A stretch of 64,000 nt of DNA from JBFJKD01 sp041600415 (GCA_041600415.1 JBFIKF010000006.1:186001-250000), one strand, 5' to 3'. Positions 27,890 to 36,971 are shown, counted from the stretch's first letter. Notes: generated from the sequence alone by a model not told the origin. A program made the numbers and translations.

Positions 27890-28492
27890 TTAAAAGTGAT
27901 CCGTCAGCACAACCTCTTCAACAGGCAGTTGCCCCGGCCGCGGCCAGGGGTCCTGAGTACCTTTGCCGATGGTTACGAACATGGAAATAACATGGCCCTC
28001 CGGCAGATTGATAAGTTTGCCAACCGCAGCATAATCAAAACCATCCATTGGACAGGAATCATAGCCCATAGCTTTCGCCGTCAACATCAGGGTTTGCGCC
28101 GCAATGCCGCAGGAGCGCATCGCTTCGTCGTGTTGTACCTGGTCCTGCCCACGGTAATAGTTGTCTATCATAGGCAACATGAACTGCTGCACCCCCGGAT
28201 CGGCATTTTGCCAGTAGCGACCGGGATCGCGCTCCCAGGATTTGGTGTCGGCACACAAAATAATCAACAGTGAGGCTTCCGTTACCTGCGCCTGATCCCA
28301 GGCAGCGGCGCGAATCTGTTTCCGCAAATTTTTATCTTTGACCACGACAAAACGCCAGTTTTGAATGTTAAACGCAGTCGGCGATTTAACCACCAGATCA
28401 AATAATAACTTTTCTTCTTCCCGCGTTAGCTGGTGATTTGCGTCGTATTGCTTAACCGCTCGTCTCGTCTCTATCGCTTCAAACACATTCAT
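27890..28492 (-). CDS. Nitroreductase family protein
   Basis: An FMN-dependent flavoprotein of the nitroreductase fold, 200 residues. The N-terminal ETRRAVKQYD (phosphate-contacting Arg) and SPTAFNIQNWRFVVVKD are typical. The C-terminal half contains AQTLMLTAKAMGYDSCPMDGFD, the usual flavin-contact block. Members reduce quinones, nitro compounds or enals with NAD(P)H; the substrate cannot be read from the sequence. It is divergent from the ArsC-like gene and 89 nt from the RimB-like gene. Confidence 0.88.
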   Translation of the reverse strand: MNVFEAIETRRAVKQYDANHQLTREEEKLLFDLVVKSPTAFNIQNWRFVVVKDKNLRKQIRAAAWDQAQVTEASLLIILCADTKSWERDPGRYWQNADPGVQQFMLPMIDNYYRGQDQVQHDEAMRSCGIAAQTLMLTAKAMGYDSCPMDGFDYAAVGKLINLPEGHVISMFVTIGKGTQDPWPRPGQLPVEEVVLTDHF

Positions 28493-28761
28493 ACGGGCTA
28501 TGCCTCTTGTTTTAGTTAATTGACATCAGTGGTTATGGGTTTAGCTAACATACCTGGCGCACACTACCCGCTGATCACGGTTAATCAAATCCCAATGCGC
28601 ACCCGGTCAGTAACAGTGCCGCAGCATGTGCACAAATTCGATAATAGAGACCCGTCAACAGGATGTCCACCGCACCTGTAATCGTTGTAATGCGATCGGG
28701 CGCTGTATCGCTTTACCGTTTTTGGTATCCTTGCACGCCAGCTTCCAAAAGAGTCTTTGCG

Positions 28762-29130
28762 GTGACAGTCCTGTACGGTATCAGCAACTGCGACACGGTA
28801 AAAAAAGCGCGCCTCTGGCTCGACCAGCACGCGGTGGACTATCGATTTCACGATCTGCGTCGGGACGGATTAACCAACGCCCATCTGCAACGCTGGCTGG
28901 CAACCGTGCCAGACTGGGAAACCCTGGTCAATCGGCGCAGCACCACCTGGAAACAACTTGATGATACAACTCGGGGACAACTGAATGACCGCACCGCGAC
29001 GAAAATACTACTCGCCCACCCGACGCTGATAAAACGCCCGATAGTCGAGCGCGACGGCACGCTCATGGTCGGTTTCAAGGAAGCCGATTATCAATCCTTC
29101 TTTCCTTCATCCAAAGCCCAACAAGGCTGA
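28762..29130 (+). CDS. ArsC/Spx/YffB-family protein
   Basis: Small thioredoxin-fold protein of the ArsC superfamily. YGISNCDTVKKARLWLDQH holds the single conserved Cys, and RRSTTWKQLDD plus HPTLIKRPIVERDG are the YffB/Spx-like blocks. I placed the start at GTG 28762, giving 122 residues, the usual family length; a TTG/ATG-like upstream extension would add non-conserved residues. It lies 12 nt before dapD and is likely cotranscribed; YffB-type genes next to dapD/dapE are common in gammaproteobacteria (E. coli yffB-dapE). Function is not established for YffB, so none is assigned. Confidence 0.85.
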   Translation: MTVLYGISNCDTVKKARLWLDQHAVDYRFHDLRRDGLTNAHLQRWLATVPDWETLVNRRSTTWKQLDDTTRGQLNDRTATKILLAHPTLIKRPIVERDGTLMVGFKEADYQSFFPSSKAQQG

Positions 29131-29142
29131 TCAGGACCACTC

Positions 29143-30177
29143 ATGACTAATTTGTACAGTATCGGTTTAGGTGTTGGTACACACAACGCGGAAGGTAACT
29201 GGCTCGAAGTGTATTACCCACAGCCCCTGCTAGACCCGGCACCCACCTTAACGGAAGCGTTCGGCGACGTACTTAATTACGCTGGGGGAAACCACTGTTT
29301 CGACCTCGACGAACATCACCTGCAGGCACTTGCGGGAGAACTGGAAGATCGCGGCGCCACCGCCCTCGCCAACCTGGCTCGCCGTTTGAAAGGCAGCACC
29401 CGCCCGGTTGTTGCCGTACTGCTGGCCGAAGACAGCTCACCCAGCACGGTTCCCGAAGCGTATCTGAAACTGCACCTGATTTCCCACCGCCTGGTGAAAC
29501 CCCACGGCACCAATCTCAGCGGTATCTTTGGGGTTCTGCCCAACGTGGCCTGGACCAACGAGGGCCCTGTCGATCTGTCCGAACTGGCCGACCGGCAGTT
29601 GGCGGCCCGCCTCAGGGGGGGCAACCTGGCCGTTGACTGTGTCGATAAATTTCCAAAAATGACCGACTATGTGGTGCCAACCGGCGTGCGCATCGCCGAC
29701 ACTGCGCGAGTGCGCCTGGGGGCCTACATCGGCGCGGGCACCACTATCATGCACGAAGGTTTTGTGAACTTTAACGCTGGCACCGAAGGCCCTGGCATGA
29801 TCGAAGGTCGGGTTTCAGCCGGCGTGTTTATCGGCGCCGGCTCGGACCTCGGCGGTAGCAGCTCCACCATGGGCACACTTTCCGGCGGCGGCAACATTAT
29901 CATTTCCGTTGGCAAAGAGTGCCTGCTGGGCGCTAATGCGGGGATCGGCATTCCCCTCGGGGACCGCTGCATTGTCGAGGCCGGACTGTATATTACGGCG
30001 GGCACCAAGGTGGTGCTGCTGGACGACCACCTGCAGCCAGCAGGCGAAGCCAAAGCACGGGATCTGGCCGGCCGTTCCGACCTGTTATTCCGGCGCAACT
30101 CCCTGAGCGGTGCCATTGAATGTCTGACTAACCGCACTGCCGTGGCCCTGAACGAGGCGCTACACGCCAACAATTAA
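29143..30177 (+). CDS. dapD: Tetrahydrodipicolinate N-succinyltransferase
   Basis: DapD transfers succinyl from succinyl-CoA to tetrahydrodipicolinate, opening the succinylase branch. The 344-residue length identifies the longer Pseudomonas/actinobacterial-type DapD, rather than the 274-residue E. coli type. The C-terminal half is a left-handed beta-helix (GVRIADTARVRLGAYIGAGT onward), and the conserved GTEGPGMIEGRVSAGV segment is in the expected place. It lies downstream of the ArsC-like gene, convergent with the deacetylase fusion. Confidence 0.96.
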   Translation: MTNLYSIGLGVGTHNAEGNWLEVYYPQPLLDPAPTLTEAFGDVLNYAGGNHCFDLDEHHLQALAGELEDRGATALANLARRLKGSTRPVVAVLLAEDSSPSTVPEAYLKLHLISHRLVKPHGTNLSGIFGVLPNVAWTNEGPVDLSELADRQLAARLRGGNLAVDCVDKFPKMTDYVVPTGVRIADTARVRLGAYIGAGTTIMHEGFVNFNAGTEGPGMIEGRVSAGVFIGAGSDLGGSSSTMGTLSGGGNIIISVGKECLLGANAGIGIPLGDRCIVEAGLYITAGTKVVLLDDHLQPAGEAKARDLAGRSDLLFRRNSLSGAIECLTNRTAVALNEALHANN

Positions 30178-30225
30178 CTCAGCCACGATAAACCCGCCGT
30201 GTCGCCGCTGGGTCCGGGCACTGTC

Positions 30226-30266
30226 CCCGTGTGGATGGCTGTTGTCCCTGTGCGACAACCGCACGG
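30226..30266. other. Long hairpin between convergent dapD and deacetylase genes
   Basis: An outer stem CCCGTGTGG/CCGCACGGG (one G-T pair) and an inner stem GTTGTC/GACAAC close a 7-nt loop. There is no T-run, so it is not a classical terminator; it could block readthrough or stabilise the dapD mRNA 3' end. Confidence 0.4.
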
Positions 30267-30279
30267 GGCGGTGCAGCCA

Positions 30280-32076
30280 TTACCGCGATTTGGCCTGCGC
30301 TGATTTGTTGCGCCCCGCTACGCCGTTTTTTTCCAGGTACTCACGTCTGCCCGCCACCAGACCCTCAAAGAAAGCGCGGGCGTTCTGACCGAGTGTACGA
30401 GTGCGATAACCCCCCTCCTGCACAATCAGCGTCGGAATACCCAGGCGTCCCACCGCGCGCCCGTTGTCGCGAAAATCCGCGACGCCAAATATCCAGGTGC
30501 CGGTGGGGTCATCCTTGGCGGTGTCCAGCCCCAACGCCAGGATCAGATAGGCTGCTTCGTGCGCTCGAATACGTTTCAGGGCACGCTCCAGGGTGCGCTG
30601 GTAACGCGCAACGGAACATTTTTCCGGTAGTGGATAATTGACGTTAAATCCCGCGCCAGCGGATATACCCGTCTCATCGGCAAAGCCCGCAAAATAAGGA
30701 TAGGCGAAACTGGGGTGGCCGTGAATGGAAAGGGTCAACACATCGTCCCGGTCGTAGAAAATATCCTGGGTGCCATTGCCGTGGTGAAAATCCAGATCGA
30801 GAATCGCCGCCTTGCCGTAGCGGCTGAGGTAATGCGTCGCCACCGCGGACGAATTAAAATAACAAAACCCGCCAAACGCGCGGCGCTCCGCGTGATGCCC
30901 TGGCGGTCTTACCAGCGCATACGCAAAATGGCCACCTCCCAGCACCTCCTGCGCAGCGGTCACTGCGCAATCCACGGCACCGCGCGCCGCCAGATAGGCG
31001 TTTTTGTTAAGCGGCGTAAACGTGTCCATGCAGAAATACCCGGCGCGAATATCCAGATCCCTGGGTTGGCGCAAAGGATTGTGCAGCGGGAACACCGCTG
31101 GATAAATGGATTTTCCTGCCGGTACACGCTCACAGGCCTGGCGCAGATAATCAACGTATTTGGCGTCGTGTACGGCCTTCAGCAATTTATCCCCTGATTT
31201 ACGCGGCTTCACCCCGTAAAAAAACCCGGTTTTATCCAGCTCCGCTCTTATGTTCGCCACCCGCACCGGTGCTTCGACATACCCCCGGTCACGCACATGA
31301 TGAATCTCGTGACCTTCGTTGACTACAATGGCTATGCGTTCGGCCTGACTTGCTCCGGGTACCCGGTGCAGTGCCGCTTTACGTTTACCGTAGCGCGGTT
31401 CACGCAATTTGATCGGGTCGTCCTGAAACGATTTGGTAACTGCCTGAATATATTCTTCACTACACAAAGCGCCATACTTCCGTTCAAGAATGGCACGCAC
31501 AATTTTACGAATTTTGAGCCGACTGATTTTTGTGTTCTGTCCCAGCGTATCGACCACCAGAAAAAACAAATTTGAATCCGGGCCGGTGACCGGGTTTTCA
31601 AACTCCTTATTCAGTATCGGTCGCGCACCATACCGTTCGTAAAACCGCAACCGCGCGCTATTCTGGGTAAGCAGCTCCGGATTGGTTAGTAACTGGGGCT
31701 CGTCCGGCAGCACTTCGAAAAACACCCCCAGCAAACCAAGGGATACGGCTTCCTCTCGCACACGCTCGTACAATATCCCGCCCAGCCCACCCCCGGTGGT
31801 GCCGGGAGCGACGGAGATAAACTCCAGGTATCCGAACTGTAGATCCGGCATGTGCAGGAACAGCGCAAAACCCTTGACCTTGTCGCGCATATCCTCGGCG
31901 ACAAACACCAGCGACCGAAACTGGTATTTCAAGGGATCGCGCAACTGGCCTGGTAGTTTTGCTATCTCTTCAGGCGTAGCCAGCGGAAATTGCTCGCGGA
32001 TAATTTCCGCAACCTGCCCCAGCGCCTGCTGGTTGGCGACCGATACATCGTCGTGGATTTTGCGAATTCTAAACAT
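30280..32076 (-). CDS. GNAT acetyltransferase - class II/APAH-type deacetylase fusion
   Basis: One 598-residue chain (ATG 32076, GGAG 5 nt upstream) has two domains with opposite chemistry. Residues about 1-190 form a GNAT N-acetyltransferase: LEFISVAPGTTGGGLGGIL is the acetyl-CoA pyrophosphate-binding turn. Residues about 250-585 form a histone-deacetylase/acetylpolyamine amidohydrolase domain: the His-His dyad in RPPGHHAERRAFGGF, Zn ligands in LDLDFHHGNGTQD and in ALGLDTAKDDPTG, and the catalytic Tyr in VQEGGYRTR. All key deacetylase residues are present. Likely substrates are acetylated polyamines or protein lysines. It is divergent from dapE. Confidence 0.85.
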   Translation of the reverse strand: MFRIRKIHDDVSVANQQALGQVAEIIREQFPLATPEEIAKLPGQLRDPLKYQFRSLVFVAEDMRDKVKGFALFLHMPDLQFGYLEFISVAPGTTGGGLGGILYERVREEAVSLGLLGVFFEVLPDEPQLLTNPELLTQNSARLRFYERYGARPILNKEFENPVTGPDSNLFFLVVDTLGQNTKISRLKIRKIVRAILERKYGALCSEEYIQAVTKSFQDDPIKLREPRYGKRKAALHRVPGASQAERIAIVVNEGHEIHHVRDRGYVEAPVRVANIRAELDKTGFFYGVKPRKSGDKLLKAVHDAKYVDYLRQACERVPAGKSIYPAVFPLHNPLRQPRDLDIRAGYFCMDTFTPLNKNAYLAARGAVDCAVTAAQEVLGGGHFAYALVRPPGHHAERRAFGGFCYFNSSAVATHYLSRYGKAAILDLDFHHGNGTQDIFYDRDDVLTLSIHGHPSFAYPYFAGFADETGISAGAGFNVNYPLPEKCSVARYQRTLERALKRIRAHEAAYLILALGLDTAKDDPTGTWIFGVADFRDNGRAVGRLGIPTLIVQEGGYRTRTLGQNARAFFEGLVAGRREYLEKNGVAGRNKSAQAKSR

Positions 32077-32301
32077 CGGCACTCCAAATTTGAGCCTGAC
32101 CCGTAGGCAAGTTATTGTTGACTAAGCACGTCTACAACGCCACTGATTTCAATGGCAGACTCTGACCCTTACCGCTTTTTGTCTGGTTACAGAATCGGGA
32201 CTTCCTTTTATCGTCAGGGCCGCTACACTGCTATCTTTTAACCAGGCCCTGGCTCAATCCTCGATTTGAACCGCGGTCGCTACTCAGGCATTGATGCGCC
32301 G

Positions 32302-33468
32302 ATGACCAAGCTGTCGCCCACCATAGAACTCGCATTCAATTTGATTCGTTGCCCCTCGGTAACGCCGGATGACGCTGGCTGCCAGGAGCTTATTGCGCAG
32401 CGCCTGGGGGCTGTCGGTTTTCGTGTCACGCGGCTACCCTTCGACGATGTCGACAACCTCTGGGCAGTACACGGGCAAGATGGACCAATGCTGTGTTTTG
32501 CGGGACACACCGACGTGGTACCCACCGGCCCTCGCACTGCGTGGCAGCACGCGCCGTTTGAACCAACCATCCAAAATGGCGTCCTGTTTGGCCGCGGTGC
32601 CGCCGATATGAAAGGTTCGCTGGCAGCGATGATTACTGCCGCAGAGACCTTTGTCGGCAACTATCCCAAACACCCTGGGCAAATCGCCTTTTTACTGACC
32701 AGCGACGAAGAGGGTATGGCCGTTAATGGCACGGTGAAAGTCGTCGAATGGTTGAGTGCGCAGTCCACCGTCCCCGACTGGTGTATCGTCGGCGAGCCCT
32801 CCAGCAGTGAAGCATTGGGGGATGTCATTAAAAACGGGCGGCGCGGTTCCCTCGGCGCGGAATTAACTATTGTTGGCGTGCAGGGACATGTGGCCTACCC
32901 GCACCTGGCCGACAATCCGATTCATCGCGCTCTCGCGGCATTGTGCGATCTGACCAATGAAGTGTGGGATCAGGGCAACGGATTTTTCCCGGCTACCACC
33001 CTGCAGCTTTCCAACATCAACGCAGGGACCGGCGCGACCAATGTGATTCCCGGCGAACTGCACCTGTCTTTTAACTTTCGCTACTCGACCGAGGTCACCG
33101 CGGTAGCCCTGCAAAATCGCACGCAAGCCCTTCTCGATCGTCATAATCTCGACTACACGATTATCTGGCACCACAGCGGTGAGCCTTTTTTGACCGCCCC
33201 GGGCGTGCTGGTGGACGCCACCGTGAGCAGCATTCTCGACGTGACCGGACGCAGCGCCGAACTGTCCACCGCCGGTGGCACCTCCGACGGACGCTTTATC
33301 GCGCCCCTCGGTACGCAGGTGATAGAGCTAGGGCCGGTCAATGCGACCATTCACAAGGTGAATGAGTGTGTCGCTGTCGCGGACCTCGACGCACTCAGCG
33401 ATATTTATCAACAGATATTGCGCAAATTGTTGGTGGATGCGGGCGCTAACACCGGGTCCAGAAAATAA
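32302..33468 (+). CDS. dapE: Succinyl-diaminopimelate desuccinylase
   Basis: DapE is a di-zinc M20 hydrolase that releases succinate from N-succinyl-LL-DAP. Metal ligands are visible: His in CFAGHTDVVP, the bridging Asp in GRGAADMKGSLA, the Glu pair in LTSDEEGMAV, Glu/Asp in IVGEPSSSE and the last His in VNATIHKVNE. ATG 32302 (MTKLSPTIELAFNLI) gives 388 residues; the frame extends 12 codons upstream from a non-conserved start. It is divergent from the deacetylase fusion and completes the dapC-dapD-dapE group. Confidence 0.95.
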   Translation: MTKLSPTIELAFNLIRCPSVTPDDAGCQELIAQRLGAVGFRVTRLPFDDVDNLWAVHGQDGPMLCFAGHTDVVPTGPRTAWQHAPFEPTIQNGVLFGRGAADMKGSLAAMITAAETFVGNYPKHPGQIAFLLTSDEEGMAVNGTVKVVEWLSAQSTVPDWCIVGEPSSSEALGDVIKNGRRGSLGAELTIVGVQGHVAYPHLADNPIHRALAALCDLTNEVWDQGNGFFPATTLQLSNINAGTGATNVIPGELHLSFNFRYSTEVTAVALQNRTQALLDRHNLDYTIIWHHSGEPFLTAPGVLVDATVSSILDVTGRSAELSTAGGTSDGRFIAPLGTQVIELGPVNATIHKVNECVAVADLDALSDIYQQILRKLLVDAGANTGSRK

Positions 33469-33596
33469 CGCCCTCCTCGACTTCCAGACCGTATAATTCG
33501 AGCCCTCAATCACAACATACGCGAGACCTCGCGCCCTCGCCGTTTGAGTTCGCTTGCGCGACATCAACCCTCTCCAGCCACACAAGGCCCACGTAA

Positions 33597-34478
33597 GTGA
33601 ATGTTGTTATCCTTTTTGCGACGACGGTATTGATCTGGGGCTCGACCTGGCTGGCGGTCAAATGGCAGCTGGGAGCAGTGGACCCAGGGGCGTCGGTGTT
33701 GTACCGCAACGGCATCGCCACGGTACTGTTATTCGCCTGGTGTATTGCGCGAGGCGTATCGCTACGCTTTGCCCTGCGCGACCACCTGGTATTTATGTTT
33801 CTCGGTGTTTTTCTGTTTTCGGTCAATTACTGGCTGGTGTATCAGGCCGCCGCTTTTTTAACCACTGGACTCATCGCCGTGGTGTTTTCGACCATCGTAT
33901 TTTTTAATCTGTTTACGGCGCGACTAATGCTGGGTTACCGTATCAATCTCACCGCGGTATGGGGAGCCCTGGTCGGAATAAGCGGCATTGTTTTACTGTT
34001 CTCCGGGGAGCTGTCGGAGCTGTCACTGCAGGACAAGAGTCTGACCGGACTGTTGATTGCACTGACCGCAACCCTGTGCGCCTCAATCGGCAGCGTTACC
34101 GCCACCTATATCGGCACCAACCGCTCCATCCCGGTAATTCCGTACAACGCCTGGGGCTTGTTCTACGGCTGCGCGGCATTATTTATTGCGCTGGCGGCAT
34201 CTGGCACACCATTCGCGTTTGAACAGACTGCGCGCTATACGTTGTCGCTGTTATATCTCGGCATATTCGGCACGGCGGTCGCTTTTGTGTGTTACCTGAA
34301 ACTGATCGGTCTGGTAGGTCCAGACAAGGCTGGCTACGCCTTTCTGATGTTCCCGGTAGTAGCCCTCGCGCTTTCGACTATTTTTGAAAATTATCAGTGG
34401 TCCGCAACTGGCTTGCTCGGGCTGGCATTGATTATCGCAGGCAGTTACCTGGCGCTACGGGCAAAACGTCATCCGTGA
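33597..34478 (+). CDS. EamA/DMT-family transporter
   Basis: Integral inner-membrane permease of the drug/metabolite transporter superfamily, 293 residues, with about ten hydrophobic helices in two EamA repeats (residues 5-130 and 145-285). The N-terminus VVILFATTVLIWGSTWLAVKW is typical. The start is GTG at 33597; an ATG at 33601 is out of frame. The substrate is unknown: members export amino acids, metabolites or toxic compounds. It is 128 nt after dapE. Confidence 0.85.
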   Translation: MNVVILFATTVLIWGSTWLAVKWQLGAVDPGASVLYRNGIATVLLFAWCIARGVSLRFALRDHLVFMFLGVFLFSVNYWLVYQAAAFLTTGLIAVVFSTIVFFNLFTARLMLGYRINLTAVWGALVGISGIVLLFSGELSELSLQDKSLTGLLIALTATLCASIGSVTATYIGTNRSIPVIPYNAWGLFYGCAALFIALAASGTPFAFEQTARYTLSLLYLGIFGTAVAFVCYLKLIGLVGPDKAGYAFLMFPVVALALSTIFENYQWSATGLLGLALIIAGSYLALRAKRHP

Positions 34479-34484
34479 ATAATA

Positions 34485-35288
34485 TTAGTCCGGTATTTTA
34501 CGCAGGGGGTAAATATCGTAGCGGGTGCTTTTTCCCGCAAGACTGTAGCCAGGGCGTACCGCTCCAAGCACCGGCGCGAGGCGCGGTCGCTTGACCACCA
34601 CTCGGTAACGCGCACAATTTAGCGCCTCAGCCAGCAATTGCTCTGCATCATCATCAGCGCCAACAATTTCCTGAAGCACTGCCATTTCTTTTTTTACGCT
34701 GGCGCTTTTGCTGCGCTCGGGAAACATGGGGTCGAGGTAAATAACGTCTGGACGCTCAGTGGCGGCAAGTTGACCTAACCAGCCTCTGCCGTCCCCTGCC
34801 ACCTGAGTCAACCGCGCCAATATGGCCCGCAACGCCGGGTCATGTTGCGCGCCAAGTGCCGCCCGCGCCAAACCGTCGGCAAGCAATGTCGCTACTACTG
34901 GGTGGCGCTCCATCATCCACACCCGAGCCCCCAGCGTTGCGAGCACGAATCCGTCGCGACCCAGTCCCGCAGTGAGATCCGCAACGGCCAGGGTGCGCCC
35001 ACCTTTCATGCCGATAGCCCTGGCAATTGCCTGACCGCGTCCCCCGCCGAAGCGACGGCGGTGCGCCAGCGCGCCATCAACGAAGTCGCAGCGCACCCGC
35101 ACCGATTTGGGCCCACCACTACGCATGCTCACGCCATCATCTGCGATCTCGAGAACATAGTCGCCAGCGCGCCACTCGCGACGGCTAACATTTTCTCGCC
35201 CGATGATTAGTGGTAACGCAAGCTCAGCGGCAAGGCGTTCACCCTGGGGCAGAAAGAACGGATCACAGCAAACAGCAAAGATGGGCAT
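34485..35288 (-). CDS. rsmJ: 16S rRNA (guanine(1516)-N(2))-methyltransferase
   Basis: RsmJ methylates N2 of G1516 in 16S rRNA. The SAM-binding block VADLTAGLGRDGFVLATLGA and the catalytic-type VIYLDPMFPERSKSASVKKE are diagnostic. I chose ATG 35288 (MPIFAVCCDPF), giving 267 residues; a GTG five codons upstream is possible. It is convergent with the EamA gene (6-nt gap). A terminator separates it from the upstream OmpA-like gene. Confidence 0.93.
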   Translation of the reverse strand: MPIFAVCCDPFFLPQGERLAAELALPLIIGRENVSRREWRAGDYVLEIADDGVSMRSGGPKSVRVRCDFVDGALAHRRRFGGGRGQAIARAIGMKGGRTLAVADLTAGLGRDGFVLATLGARVWMMERHPVVATLLADGLARAALGAQHDPALRAILARLTQVAGDGRGWLGQLAATERPDVIYLDPMFPERSKSASVKKEMAVLQEIVGADDDAEQLLAEALNCARYRVVVKRPRLAPVLGAVRPGYSLAGKSTRYDIYPLRKIPD

Positions 35289-35306
35289 CAGCGTAATTAA
35301 CACACT

Positions 35307-35335
35307 AAAAAAAGGGGGTATTCCCCCCTTTTTTT
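35307..35335 (-). terminator. Terminator of the OmpA-like lipoprotein gene
   Basis: GGGGG/CCCCC stem with a 4-nt loop, A-run before and T-run after, symmetric for both strands. It starts about 19 nt past the stop of the OmpA-like gene and lies just upstream of rsmJ. Confidence 0.75.
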
Positions 35336-35353
35336 ATCGTGGCGAGCCAACCA

Positions 35354-36004
35354 TTACTGCATGGGCACCAGTTCGAGTTCGACGCGGCGGTTAGCCTGGC
35401 GACCCTGTTCGGTGTCATTGCCCGCAACGGGATAGCGCTCGCCATAACCGGTCACCATAACCCGACCCGCCATCACCCCATAGGAGATCAGTAATTGACC
35501 GACGCTGTTGGCGCGACGCTCCGAGAGGGTCTGATTAGAGCTGTCATCACCCACGGAATCCGTGTGGCCAGCAACGCGGATGCTGGTTTTGTCGAACTCC
35601 TTGAGCACCACAGCCACCGACTCGAGAGTGCTATAAAAGGCAGAGCGGACATCGTATCGGCCAGAGTCAAATGTAATGCTGCCCGGCATCACCAGGCGAA
35701 TATTATCCCCATCGCGCACCACGCGCACGCCTGTACCTTCGAGTTTGGTACGCAGTGCGGCTTCTTGTTTATCCATATAGAAGCCAACTCCACCACCGAT
35801 GGCGGCGCCACCAGTTGCACCGATTAACGCACCTTTACCGCGGTCTTTTTTACTGGAGGTTGCGGCGCCAATTACCGCTCCGGCCACAGCACCAATACCT
35901 GCACCCTTGGCAGTGTTACTGACTTTTTGCTCGCCAGTGTAGGGATCGGTGGACATACAGCCAACCAACAGTAGTACCATCCCGGCAATAAGTATTTTCT
36001 TCAT
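35354..36004 (-). CDS. OmpA-family lipoprotein with glycine-zipper domain
   Basis: An outer-membrane lipoprotein of the YiaD type. The signal MKKILIAGMVLLLVGC ends in the lipobox LVGC (Cys16). A glycine-zipper region (GAGIGAVAGAVIGA and GALIGATGGAAIGGGVG) spans about residues 34-80. An OmpA-C peptidoglycan-binding domain follows (about 100-215), with AGHTDSVGDDSSNQTLSERR holding the conserved Asp and Arg that bind diaminopimelate. ATG 36004 has a strong ribosome site (gaggaaaatatc); a longer frame to 36085 was rejected because it hides the signal peptide. It probably anchors the outer membrane to the wall. Confidence 0.9.
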   Translation of the reverse strand: MKKILIAGMVLLLVGCMSTDPYTGEQKVSNTAKGAGIGAVAGAVIGAATSSKKDRGKGALIGATGGAAIGGGVGFYMDKQEAALRTKLEGTGVRVVRDGDNIRLVMPGSITFDSGRYDVRSAFYSTLESVAVVLKEFDKTSIRVAGHTDSVGDDSSNQTLSERRANSVGQLLISYGVMAGRVMVTGYGERYPVAGNDTEQGRQANRRVELELVPMQ

Positions 36005-36171
36005 GATATTTTCCTCAAGTTTATCAAATAGTGGGGGACTCTCCCCCTCTGCGATCAAACATCTAGTGTTACTGGTGGCTGTCACACCGCAATTCGACCA
36101 TCATAGCCATGTACGGGTGCGAGGGCTAGAATACAGCACCATAATAAATACGGAAAACAGGAGTAGCTCTC

Positions 36172-36609
36172 ATGCCACGTTTGATTCTGATCACCATTGT
36201 GCTGTTAGTCCCGCTGCTGACGAGCTGCCGCAACTACCTGTTTACCGTTAACGAGCGGGAAGTCTATACGCCGCCCAAAGTATTTACCGACTACCGCGTT
36301 GTGGATGCCGCCCTCGGGGCCTGCCTTTCACAAACACTGACTGACCTCAATATTACCCGGCCAGCCCAGTTAACTCGACTGGTGTGCACCCACGCCAATA
36401 TTGCCGACCTTTCCGGGCTAGAAATTTTTACCGGCCTGGCGCAGCTTAATCTGGCGCACAATCGCCTTACTGACATTAAGCAGTTGCTCTATCTGAACAA
36501 TCTGACGGGAGTCGACCTGAGCGGCAATCCCGATCTGACTTGCGCGGATGCTCTGTTGCTACAAGCTCACACAGACCGGTTGCAGCTCCCGTCACACTGC
36601 CAGGACTGA
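36172..36609 (+). CDS. Small leucine-rich-repeat lipoprotein, function unknown
   Basis: A 145-residue predicted lipoprotein: signal peptide MPRLILITIVLLVPLLTSC with Cys19 in a lipobox LTSC. After a short linker, about three leucine-rich repeats run over residues 60-125 (LTRLVCTHANIADLSGLEIF, GLAQLNLAHNRLTDIKQL and LTGVDLSGNPDL). Two further cysteines, in TCADALL and PSHCQD, could pair at the C-terminal cap. The ribosome site is good (aggag, 8 nt). It is divergent from the OmpA-like gene; I do not recognise a named family. A protein-binding surface role is inferred from the repeats. Confidence 0.75.
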   Translation: MPRLILITIVLLVPLLTSCRNYLFTVNEREVYTPPKVFTDYRVVDAALGACLSQTLTDLNITRPAQLTRLVCTHANIADLSGLEIFTGLAQLNLAHNRLTDIKQLLYLNNLTGVDLSGNPDLTCADALLLQAHTDRLQLPSHCQD

Positions 36610-36971
36610 ACTTAAACCAAACATCCACAGTAAACGGAGCCCGCCAAGTTTTGGTTGACATCACTTACCCACAGTTTCTGTGGATAAGTTTGTGGACTGC
36701 ATCTACACAACCGCCCCAAACCCGCCGTTGTCATGGCATAGCTATAAAATGGTCAAAATTTCGACAAATTTCTATGCTATATAAATCAAAGAGTTAGGTG
36801 ATCCAAACCACAAAATCAAAGGGTTATGAAGCTTTTCCAAAACCTGCGTGAGGTTTTGGTAATAACTGTGGACAATTCAACCCCTAAAACGTCGAAGGGC
36901 AGGTACTTCCACTTCAATAACGCCATATGTCATGCACGTAACAATTTATTTTTGAACGGGAAACAGTTGGC
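36610..36971. other. AT-rich convergent gap with DnaA-box-like sites, direct repeats and hairpins
   Basis: This 362-nt gap has no credible gene. It holds an exact DnaA-box sequence (TGTGGATAA, 36679-36687) and near matches TTACCCACA (36665-36673) and TGTGGACAA (36867-36875). The first two form an 11-bp inverted repeat around TTT (one mismatch, 36664-36688). A 14-bp direct repeat AAATCAAA(G)(A/G)GTTA occurs at 36783-36796 and 36813-36826, spaced 30 bp. A perfect 9-bp hairpin CCAAAACCT/AGGTTTTGG is at 36837-36859. Function is unknown. Confidence 0.5.

Noticed and set aside
36655..36690. Promoter for a non-coding RNA starting with TTGACA at 36655
   Set aside because: No acceptable -10 lies 16-19 nt downstream of it.
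36610..36971. Chromosomal origin oriC
   Set aside because: dnaA, dnaN, rpmH and mnmG are absent nearby; the boxes alone do not prove an origin.
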